A stretch of DNA of 23,298 nucleotides from an uncultured Bacteroidales bacterium (GTDB lineage: Bacteria; Bacteroidota; Bacteroidia; Bacteroidales; UBA932), in the NCBI GenBank assembly GCA_934667175.1, contig CAKULN010000041.1:1-23298 (forward strand). The letters are read 5' to 3'. Positions 17,042-23,298 of this stretch are shown piece after piece. Below the pieces are notes generated by a model. It made no database searches. It was not told the origin of the DNA and saw only the letters and a program-made list of their open reading frames with translations. Position numbers and translations under genes: made by a program. Each line of letters opens with the position of its first letter. Position 1 is the first letter of the stretch.

Positions 17042-17360
17042 CGCTGAAAATGTACGTTCCCAGATGCGCAAGGGGGTCCTTGAATATTGCATCCTGAGCA
17101 TCCTGGCACGCAAGGAGGCCTACGCTTCCTCGATTCTGGATGACTTGAAATCAGCGAACATGATCGTGGTCGAGGGCACGCTCTATCCTCTTCTGATCCG
17201 TCAGAAGAATCAGGGGCTTCTGTCATACCGTTGGGAGGAGTCGACTCAGGGGCCTCCGCGGAAATATTACTGCATCACCGAGAAAGGCCGTCAGCAGCTC
17301 CGCGAGATGGATCAGGCGTGGCAGGAGATTGTGGAGACCATAAAGACTATAAAACAATGA
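17031..17360 (+). CDS. PadR-family transcriptional regulator
   Basis: A 109-residue winged-helix repressor of the PadR family, small PadR-s2 type without a long C-terminal domain. Typical features: RKGVLEYCILSILARKEAYAS (helix 1-2), the recognition region VVEGTLYPLLIRQKNQGLL, and the wing plus GPPRKYYCITEKGRQQL. The C-terminal helix (about 88-109) would form the dimer coiled coil. It is embedded between two PspC-domain genes, an arrangement common in Bacteroidetes, and probably represses its own operon through the palindrome at 16237-16259. The inducer is unknown. The start is chosen on the Shine-Dalgarno sequence. Confidence 0.93.
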   Translation: MENSAENVRSQMRKGVLEYCILSILARKEAYASSILDDLKSANMIVVEGTLYPLLIRQKNQGLLSYRWEESTQGPPRKYYCITEKGRQQLREMDQAWQEIVETIKTIKQ

Positions 17361-17395
17361 ATATGAAGCATCTGCTTCTAATATATTGAAAGACA

Positions 17396-18544
17396 ATGAA
17401 ACAAGTTGAATATGTCAGCATAGGTGGCTATGTGTTCTCTTTGGAGGACAATGCCAGCCTCGCCGCCAAGGAATATCTTGACCAACTCAATTCTTTCTAT
17501 TCCAGAAAAGAGAGCGGCGCAGAGGTGATGGAAGGAATAGAGGAACGGATGGCCGAACTGCTTTTGGAGAAAAGCGGTAAGGGTGGTGTTGTGACACTTG
17601 CGATGGTTAATGAAGTCATCTCTGTGCTTGGTCGCCCTGAGACGATAGAGGAGGAGACTACTGATGTCCATGGCGCTTCGACAGGCTCAGCGTCCACGAC
17701 ATCTTCGGACGCTGAGCCCGCCGAAGCCATCGACGGTACATCAGGTCGGACCGCGGCATCTTCGGACGCTGAGCCTGCCGAAGCGTCCAGACGTTCGTCA
17801 AAGAACACCTCCAGAAATGATGCGAAACCCCGCCGGAGACTCTACCGCGACCCCGCCAACGGAAAACTGGCCGGAGTATGCAGCGGCCTCGCGACTTATC
17901 TAAATGTGGACCCCGCCATATTCAGGATAGCATTTGTTGTCTTGACCCTGCTTGGTGGTCTTGACTTCCGGTTCTGGCCTCTTGAGCCGTGGATTCATAT
18001 TTCCATTCCGCTCGTTTACATCATCCTCTGGATCTGCATGCCTGCGGTGAAGACAGTCCGCCAGCGGGATGAACTCAGAGGCGAGGGCGGCACCGTCGAA
18101 GACATCAGCGAGCGTGTGCGCAACACTTCCCGTGAGGAGCCAAGACCCCGTGACACGCAAACATGGAATAATGTCAGCCGGATATTCTCTGTAATATTCG
18201 GAGTCTTCCTCCTTCTGGCCGGAGTAGCCGGCATAGCGTTCCTGTGCTCATTCTGGTGGGGCGGTGAAATTCTTGGCAACAGCTTCTTCTACAACAAGTT
18301 TATTGAACACATCGCCATCGAGGCCCCCGAGGTCCTGTCTTTCATCTCCGTTCCGATTGTGATGGTCGCCGCCATCCTCGTTGTCGCCATTCCGCTGTTC
18401 ATAATGCTCTACGGCGGTGTTATGCTTATCTTCGGTCTGAAATCCCCGAAATGGCACCCCGGCCTCATCCTCTTCGTCATCTGGCTGATGATCCTCGTGG
18501 CCCTCTCCGTCTCCTCCCTGATGACCTTCGCAGTAATCGACTGA
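17396..18544 (+). CDS. PspC-domain membrane protein (long), with repeat-derived linker
   Basis: A 382-residue paralog of the first PspC protein. The N-terminal cap (about 1-75; VEYVSIGGYVFSLEDNASL, EVMEGIEERMAELL) is homologous to it. Residues 94-130 (containing SSDAEPAEA twice) are encoded by three half-sites of the dispersed palindromic repeat, making an unstructured Ser/Ala/Glu linker. The PspC domain follows (about 146-212; RRRLYRDPANGKLAGVCSGLA, ending VYIILWICMPA). Three further hydrophobic spans lie at about 263-285, 318-345 and 356-380. It probably acts in the inner membrane in an envelope-stress role under PadR control. It begins 35 bases after padR and ends just before a strong hairpin. 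Confidence 0.88.
   Translation: MKQVEYVSIGGYVFSLEDNASLAAKEYLDQLNSFYSRKESGAEVMEGIEERMAELLLEKSGKGGVVTLAMVNEVISVLGRPETIEEETTDVHGASTGSASTTSSDAEPAEAIDGTSGRTAASSDAEPAEASRRSSKNTSRNDAKPRRRLYRDPANGKLAGVCSGLATYLNVDPAIFRIAFVVLTLLGGLDFRFWPLEPWIHISIPLVYIILWICMPAVKTVRQRDELRGEGGTVEDISERVRNTSREEPRPRDTQTWNNVSRIFSVIFGVFLLLAGVAGIAFLCSFWWGGEILGNSFFYNKFIEHIAIEAPEVLSFISVPIVMVAAILVVAIPLFIMLYGGVMLIFGLKSPKWHPGLILFVIWLMILVALSVSSLMTFAVID
17675..17784. repeat. Cluster of three palindromic repeat half-sites in the PspC gene
   Basis: Copy A (17675-17695) reads GCTTCGACAGGCTCAGCGTCC in inverted orientation to copy B (17707-17727), with two mismatches and an 11-base loop. Copy C (17764-17784) is a direct repeat of B; the shared 28-base unit starts at 17700 and again at 17757 with one difference, 57 bases (19 codons) apart. 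The spacing keeps frame, so both read SSDAEPAEA. The half-site matches the repeat in the GH125 gene. Confidence 0.85.
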
Positions 18545-18574
18545 ACCCCATAAGTTTAATATTGATAATGTAAG

Positions 18575-18611
18575 CCATGCCGGACAACCTGAAGAAGGTT
18601 GCCCGGCATGG
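18575..18611 (+). terminator. Hairpin ending the PspC operon
   Basis: CCATGCCGG-a-CAACCT and AGGTTG-c-CCGGCATGG form a 16-base-pair stem with one mismatch around a 5-base loop. It sits 30 bases after the stop of the second PspC gene. There is no clear T tract on the plus strand. It also separates the operon from the oppositely oriented, degraded defense genes. Confidence 0.65.
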
Positions 18612-18631
18612 AGGTTCGATGTCTGAACTGA

Positions 18632-19018
18632 TCAGAGGCTCTTCAATTTCTTCCTTTCCCGCTGTTCCAAGAGCAGATAATAATGCGTCTAAGTGAGTAG
18701 TTCAGATTTTCCAATCGGTGATTGGAAAATGTCCGGGAAGATTTTATAAAACCTCATAAAGTTGTACAAATAACTCTTGGTGAATCCCTTACCATAAATG
18801 CCGGTAAGATCCTTGGAAAGATTCTTTATCACCCCTCCGCCATACTCCGCACGGTTCTCTCCCAACTAGATCTCCTCGCTGATGCGCTTGCCCGGCAACC
18901 AGTTGCGCTGAATCATCGCTATATTCACCGAACGATAGGCTTCTTGCCGTGCCTGTTCGATGATGCTTCGGGCATCTTTCAAGAGACTGCCACTATTCTG
19001 ACATAACACCTTTTCCAT
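18632..19018 (-). pseudogene. Broken DUF1016 (YhcG-type) nuclease-protein remnant
   Basis: Read on the minus strand from the ATG at 19018, the frame gives KDARSIIEQARQEAYRSVNI, then NWLPGKRISEEI, a TAG stop (18866-18868), then GENRAEYGG, LSKDLTGIYGKGFTKSYLYN, IGKSELLT, a second TAG stop (18689-18691), and THYYLLLEQRERKK. This is the DUF1016 N-terminal domain that precedes a PDDEXK nuclease domain in full-length proteins. The nuclease half is absent; the frame ends at 18632. Such genes often sit between hsdM and hsdS in type I restriction loci. The second stop replaces an expected Trp (LTWTHY). A 94-codon open frame on the plus strand here is a shadow. Confidence 0.8.
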
Positions 19019-19021
19019 CTC

Positions 19022-19177
19022 CTATTCCTCCCCAAACAAATCCTTCATATTCTTCTCGATCTCTTTCTACAAGTCCACAGTCTCTGCATTCAGATGCTGG
19101 AACTCGCCATTCAGCGACAGCATGTCAGCGGAATGCCAAAGATTATCTTTCAGATTTTTAAGTTCAGTGTCAGTCAT
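19022..19177 (-). pseudogene. Internally deleted hsdM (type I methyltransferase) remnant
   Basis: From the ATG at 19177 the frame begins MTDTELKNLKDNLWHSADML, like the start of Bacteroidetes type I HsdM proteins. It then jumps to a short hydrophilic tail (GEFQHLNAETVDL, a TAG stop at 19067-19069, KEIEKNMKDLFGEE, TAG) that resembles an HsdM C-terminus. The whole methyltransferase core is missing, so this looks like an internal deletion plus a nonsense mutation. The call rests on short recognisable ends and on the DUF1016 remnant that follows 3 bases later. Confidence 0.55.
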
Positions 19178-19303
19178 TTGTCCGAATGTTGGTTCAATTG
19201 TAGTATCTATTATTAGTTGATAATCGGTATTATACACTCTAAGCGGTAGAAAAGTGATTGTATGGATTCTGTTTAGATACGAAGGAGGTAATATTTAACG
19301 TAT

Positions 19304-22198
19304 TTAACCTACATTTACATCATTTTCCGAGTCCGAGTATAGTATTTCTATCATTTCGTTGGCTATTTTGTGGTCAGCGATTCGCATGACATTGTTTGTA
19401 TCAGAGTTGTAGCCAAAGAAGTTTATGTTCCCATACCAAACAATGGATTTGTCTATGATGGCGCATTGCAGTGTTTGCTCTTTGCTGCATATTACATCCA
19501 TTCCTGCATTTTTAAGTTCTATCTCGTTAGCCCCTTCCTCTTTGATATGTACAGCTACCGCAACACCATCATGAAGAAGATGGGCAAGTATTGACATAAT
19601 AGACGGCTTGTATTTGAACTTTACTTTTGGAACAGCGATTACAACAGAGTGCTGGGCTTTTGACAAATCGTTTCGGAATGCCGCTTCGTAATTGTTTCGT
19701 TCATATATCAGTTCTTGTGGATTTTTGTCAGGTGTGGATGATGCCACATTCTTTCCGTATCCTGCTTTTGAATACCCTTTCAAACGTTTACGATACATAG
19801 AGTCGCAAAGTGGAACATGAATATCCACATAATCATAAATGCGCACCTCGGTCTTTCCATCATATTCTCTATGTAAACGCCCGGCATATTGCTCTACATT
19901 TCCTTTCCAGGCTATAGGCATAGTAAGGAACAGCGTATCAAGGCGAGGATAATCGAAACCTTCACCTACATACTTTCCCGTAGCCACAATCACAAGCGAT
20001 TCTGATATTGGTATTGACTGTAGATTTTGTAATGCAATACGTTTTTCTTTAGTAGAATCTGCTCCAATGAGTTGAATGACATGATCGGCAAATGACATTA
20101 GCATTTGTGCCAGCGCTTTGACATGAGCAGTGCGAGTGGTTAATACCAATGGGGTATGACCTTCTTGAATGGCAATTCTCACATCTTCTACGATGAACTC
20201 ATTTCTAATCTTATCTTCGGACAAGTCTTGTGTAACTTGAACGTAAGTCTTGCTGTCTGATGTAATACTACGGAACGAGGTAAACCTTGGAATCAACAAA
20301 CGTTTAAATGTTTGATTTTCCATTTGACTCTTGGCATCAGAGGTGAACCTTATCTTTCCGCATTGCATGAAGATGATAGGTTGATGACCATCCTTTCTGA
20401 TAGGAGTTGCTGTCAAACCATATACGTATGTAGCCGTCACTTGTCGAAGCACTTGTTCAAAACTTACAGATGAGACATGATGACATTCATCAACTATCAC
20501 CATGCCGTAATTTTTGACAAAAGGCTTTGCTTCGCCATCACTCAAGCAGGATTGTATTAAAGCAATATCAATTACGCCATGCAATGAGTTCTTGCCTGCG
20601 TGTAAGCTGCCAATGACGGAAGATTTCTTTTTCTTGCCTCGTTTTGTTTCTTCTATTGTTTCATCTGTTTTGAGGAATGTTTCCAACCGCTCTTTCCATT
20701 GTTCAAGCAATGCTTTGTTGTGAACAAGAATAAGGGTGTTGACTTTTCTCTTTGCTATCATTCCGATAGCAAACACCGTTTTTCCAAATGCAGTTGTAGC
20801 AGACAAGGTACCTATATTATGCTGAGCAAATGCTTCTATTGCCTTTTGCTGTTCTTCTCGAAGTTCTCCTCTGAATGTAACATTGATATTATGCCCATGA
20901 TTTGTTTTGTCTGAAATCATTACCTTAACACCATGTTGGGTTAGAATATCAGAAACAGCATCCTCGCAACCACGAGGAAGAGCGAGATAATCATCAGTCA
21001 TTTCCGAGCATGAAATGATGCGAGGAATATTATAAGTAGAGAGACGCATTCCTTGCTTCTCATAAAATTCAGGGTTACGGAAAGCAGCTATGCGCCTGAA
21101 AACATTCACACATTTGACAGATAGGCAATCTAAAGGAATATAAAGCATGCTAGCTCTTATCAGAACAATTTGCTTGGGATAGCTGTCTGTTCGTACCATA
21201 TCCATCTGAGGCGTTTCCCAAGGTTTTGCTTCGCTGGTCTTTGAAAGTTCGCCCAATGTAGGAACAGTATGCAGTCGTAGCAGCGAATCAAGTTCTGTCT
21301 CAGATAACTTATGGATTTGCGACAACATTTCCCATTGGTCGGCATACACATTGAAATCTTCATCAACAAATACGCTGTTTCCTTTGCGACGAGCCATACC
21401 TTGTAATGGCAAGGCTACAAGGTTTCCAAGCCCTCCTTCTGGCAGGGTATCTTGGTTTGGAAAGAAACGGTCGTATGACTTGAAAGACAGATGAACATCA
21501 CTATTCATCGCCTCTGTTAGGATGGCATTTCCTAACTTACGTGCCTTGAAAGCGGTTACAGGTGTGTCAAAGAATATCCATACGTGAGCACCATTGCCAG
21601 AACGTGAGCGTTCGATGTAGCAGGGAACATTCCAAGTCTTGCAAATATTTACAAAGGCAATCACATCATTCTTGTAACCATGCTCACAGCTCTTGTCATC
21701 AAAGTCTGTGCAAAGGAAACTGCAAGTGTTGTCTTTCCGTATAGGATAAAGTCCAATGACGTCACGCCCAAATTGATCCTTTCCTGCAAGATGATTGAAA
21801 AAATCGTTGTATGTCAAAGGGGCAAATTGTCTGTTGGGACAATCCGCACACTTGTATTTTCGTTTGTCGCAAAACTCACGATTCCATTCTCTGTTGCATA
21901 CTGGTTGGTAGCCAGACTTTTGAGTCGTGCTACTGTACCAACGCCTAGCAAACACATCGTTACGACCTTGAAACACACTTTGGAATATGGCAACCTTTTC
22001 CTGTAACGTGAATTGGTAAGTAGAAACGGATGCAGCTTCGATGTGATTAGTTTCGCACGCCTTTGACTCAAAACTACCATATTCTATCCCATTCTTGTCA
22101 AGAATTGCTTTAAGTCTGGCATTTTCCTTTTCCAATTCTTGAATTCTTTGGGTAAGAGCACTTACATCCGTTGTGTCCATAACGGTTCGCTCTCCCAT
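19304..22198 (-). CDS. TOTE-type primase / SF2 helicase / PLD-like defense protein
   Basis: A 964-residue multidomain protein. Order: coiled coil (about 14-36); four-Cys zinc-binding site (C101, C110, C117, C120); archaeo-eukaryotic primase (AEP) domain with catalytic-type DFDD (165-168) and SGNGAHVW (H205); superfamily 2 helicase with Walker-A variant TTAFGKT (468-474), DECH (570-573), TATP (596-599) and QYAGRLHR (770-777); and a C-terminal PLD-like domain (about 845-945, IIDKSIVWYGNINFFGY) in which the usual HxK histidine is not visible. This is the architecture of the primase component of predicted TOTE conflict systems, thought to act on invading DNA or RNA. It overlaps the Abi gene by 37 bases (19 if Met7 at 22180 is the start; GGGAGAG precedes Met7). 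It is visibly more AT-rich than the PUL. Followed by type I restriction remnants. Confidence 0.85.
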   Translation of the reverse strand: MGERTVMDTTDVSALTQRIQELEKENARLKAILDKNGIEYGSFESKACETNHIEAASVSTYQFTLQEKVAIFQSVFQGRNDVFARRWYSSTTQKSGYQPVCNREWNREFCDKRKYKCADCPNRQFAPLTYNDFFNHLAGKDQFGRDVIGLYPIRKDNTCSFLCTDFDDKSCEHGYKNDVIAFVNICKTWNVPCYIERSRSGNGAHVWIFFDTPVTAFKARKLGNAILTEAMNSDVHLSFKSYDRFFPNQDTLPEGGLGNLVALPLQGMARRKGNSVFVDEDFNVYADQWEMLSQIHKLSETELDSLLRLHTVPTLGELSKTSEAKPWETPQMDMVRTDSYPKQIVLIRASMLYIPLDCLSVKCVNVFRRIAAFRNPEFYEKQGMRLSTYNIPRIISCSEMTDDYLALPRGCEDAVSDILTQHGVKVMISDKTNHGHNINVTFRGELREEQQKAIEAFAQHNIGTLSATTAFGKTVFAIGMIAKRKVNTLILVHNKALLEQWKERLETFLKTDETIEETKRGKKKKSSVIGSLHAGKNSLHGVIDIALIQSCLSDGEAKPFVKNYGMVIVDECHHVSSVSFEQVLRQVTATYVYGLTATPIRKDGHQPIIFMQCGKIRFTSDAKSQMENQTFKRLLIPRFTSFRSITSDSKTYVQVTQDLSEDKIRNEFIVEDVRIAIQEGHTPLVLTTRTAHVKALAQMLMSFADHVIQLIGADSTKEKRIALQNLQSIPISESLVIVATGKYVGEGFDYPRLDTLFLTMPIAWKGNVEQYAGRLHREYDGKTEVRIYDYVDIHVPLCDSMYRKRLKGYSKAGYGKNVASSTPDKNPQELIYERNNYEAAFRNDLSKAQHSVVIAVPKVKFKYKPSIMSILAHLLHDGVAVAVHIKEEGANEIELKNAGMDVICSKEQTLQCAIIDKSIVWYGNINFFGYNSDTNNVMRIADHKIANEMIEILYSDSENDVNVG

Positions 22199-23073
22199 CC
22201 ATTCAGAAATCCAAGAGCTGCCAGATCTATCTCTGGATAATTGGAAAATAGCGCGTGCATCTTCCCCAACATATCATTGTTAGGCGATATGATGTCAAGG
22301 AAATACTTGATGATGCAGATTGTGAAATATACTCTTTGAGGATTTATTGGCAGGGTAATCCAAGAATGGGCAATCCTTCTTGGCGAAACAGGCATGATGG
22401 AACTTACCTTGTTCCACACTCTTGAATGGTGGCAACAGGCATTTCTCAACAATGTCAAAGATGTTATCCAAGATTCCAGGACGATTGGCTGCAAGCCGAA
22501 GTAATGTGAGATACGCTTACGTATCTTGTCTGCTTTCAGATTACGGTAAACCATGTTCACGTTTCCCATCGTCAGCAACTCGCCTAAAATCCAAGAAGGA
22601 GGAAATGGGTCGCAATAACTGTTCTTGAAATGCTTGATGAACTCTTCTGTTGATTTCGTATATTCCCTGTCAATGGTGTTCTTTGTCTCTTGAAAAGTTC
22701 TTTGGTTTGCAAAGTGAACAGAATTTGTCGGCCAATAAATGTCTCCAGTCATCTGTACAGGAATATTCATTATGGCACGACGAATGGCTATCTCAACTTT
22801 CTCTATCTCATTGAGAAGGAGCATGCGCAACTTCTTGTCGAAGCGATACAGATTCAACACTTGCCGAAAAGTTGTGCCTTCTTTATACTGATGAGATTCC
22901 TTTGGAACTTTCAAGAAAGGGTACATATAGGCAGAAAGACGATAGTACCCAATGCTCTCCAGATACCGCATTGCTTTGGCTTCGTCTGAAATGACAAGTC
23001 CACGACTTTCCAACAGAGCCACCAAGTCTGTCTCTGCCATGTAATGTTTCGTGAAGTGCGGCAATCTTTCCAT
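22162..23073 (-). CDS. Abi_2 (AbiD/AbiF-type) abortive-infection protein
   Basis: A 303-residue protein of the Abi_2 family, implicated in abortive infection by phage. The N-terminal block is LLESRGLVISDEAKAMRYLE with IGYYRLSAYMYPFL. The middle has RFDKKLRMLLLNEIEKVEIAIR. The C-terminal HEPN-type motif LRNACCHHSRVWN supplies R210 and H215/H216, the Rx4H arrangement of HEPN ribonucleases, so RNA cleavage is likely. The start is the ATG at 23073; the frame also opens at a TTG at 23106, but that lies in the T-tract leader. It is the first gene of the unit, with its 3' end overlapping the primase-helicase gene. Both are probably coexpressed from the promoter at 23162-23192. Confidence 0.9.
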   Translation of the reverse strand: MERLPHFTKHYMAETDLVALLESRGLVISDEAKAMRYLESIGYYRLSAYMYPFLKVPKESHQYKEGTTFRQVLNLYRFDKKLRMLLLNEIEKVEIAIRRAIMNIPVQMTGDIYWPTNSVHFANQRTFQETKNTIDREYTKSTEEFIKHFKNSYCDPFPPSWILGELLTMGNVNMVYRNLKADKIRKRISHYFGLQPIVLESWITSLTLLRNACCHHSRVWNKVSSIMPVSPRRIAHSWITLPINPQRVYFTICIIKYFLDIISPNNDMLGKMHALFSNYPEIDLAALGFLNGWESEPLWTQRM

Positions 23074-23104
23074 TAGCGTATTTTGAGAGTAAACGTATAT
23101 ATAC

Positions 23105-23151
23105 AAAAAAAAGCCCCACGCATTTGAGCATCGTTGAGAGGCTTGGTGGGA
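23105..23151 (-). terminator. Terminator-like leader hairpin upstream of the Abi gene
   Basis: On the minus strand, TCCCAC (complement of 23146-23151) can pair with GTGGGG (complement of 23114-23119), followed after CT by a run of eight T (23105-23112). An alternative stem pairs AAGCC with GGCTT, and the two are mutually exclusive. The structure lies between the promoter and the start codon, so it could be an attenuator. The stem is short and the loop is 26 bases. Confidence 0.45.
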
Positions 23152-23161
23152 ACTGACGCAG

Positions 23162-23192
23162 CAAAGTTACGAATAATCATTGATAATACAAA
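23162..23192 (-). promoter_or_regulatory. Promoter of the Abi/primase-helicase unit
   Basis: On the minus strand TTTG (23189-23192), a 19-base spacer and TAACTTTG (23162-23169) match the Bacteroidetes -33/-7 consensus exactly. Transcription would begin near 23155, about 80 bases before the Abi start codon. Confidence 0.8.
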
Positions 23193-23298
23193 CTTTTTTA
23201 GCATGAAAAATCACGTAAAAGTCACGGCTCTTTCATTTAAGATTTCGTTGCCAGTCTAAAAATGTTGTTATTTTATAGCGGGTGTTTTCCTGTCCAGC

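Noticed and set aside
17675..17784. Possible CRISPR-like or VNTR array
   Set aside because: Only three half-sites in mixed orientation with unequal spacing, all translated in frame and related to a dispersed palindrome; no cas genes.
18722..19006. 94-codon plus-strand open frame
   Set aside because: The opposite strand encodes recognisable DUF1016 sequence; this frame is its shadow.
18689..19069. Three internal TAG stops read as possible amber recoding
   Set aside because: All three are one change away from CAG or TGG, but the same genes also carry large deletions and normal genes nearby end in TAG, so simple decay is the better explanation.

Overview
The window reads as a chromosomal segment of a Bacteroidales bacterium; I cannot name the species. 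The evidence is a SusC/SusD pair, Bacteroidetes-type promoters (TTTG near -33 and TAnnTTTG near -7), lipoprotein signal peptides on most exported proteins, and little Shine-Dalgarno usage. It falls into three blocks.

Block 1 (positions 364-16198) is an alpha-mannan polysaccharide utilization locus with its own regulator. On the minus strand, seven genes lie head to tail with gaps of at most 18 bases or small overlaps: a putative surface glycan-binding lipoprotein, a GH76 endo-alpha-1,6-mannanase, SusC, SusD, a DUF3823 lipoprotein, a GH92 alpha-mannosidase and a GH125 exo-alpha-1,6-mannosidase. The set suggests that a branched alpha-1,6-backbone mannan (as in yeast cell walls) is bound and cut at the surface, imported by SusCD, debranched by GH92 and finished by GH125. 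A strong hairpin (311-346) ends the unit. Transcribed divergently is an unusual 833-residue regulator: exported LamG-like and Kelch-propeller domains, one membrane helix, and a cytoplasmic winged-helix plus BTAD (SARP-like) output. The 155-base intergenic region holds four GGTTAA-type direct repeats spaced about 12, 11 and 22 bases, the spacing expected for SARP operators.

Block 2 (16199-18611) is a plus-strand envelope-stress-like operon: PspC-domain protein, PadR repressor, second PspC-domain protein. An inverted repeat over the promoter is a plausible PadR operator, and a hairpin ends the operon.

Block 3 (18632-23298) is a more AT-rich defense island on the minus strand. A textbook promoter and a terminator-like leader precede an Abi_2 (AbiD/F-type, HEPN-motif) gene that overlaps a TOTE-type primase-helicase-PLD gene. 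Behind them lie wrecks of a type I restriction locus: an internally deleted hsdM and a DUF1016 (YhcG-type) fragment with premature stops.

Two kinds of small repeat cross these blocks. One is a palindromic family with the core TTCGACARGCTCAGCG, inserted in frame in both the GH125 gene and the second PspC gene. The other is a 170-base MITE-like palindrome at 81-250, whose end sequence recurs at the regulator's stop codon. I saw no tRNA, rRNA, CRISPR array or intact transposase.
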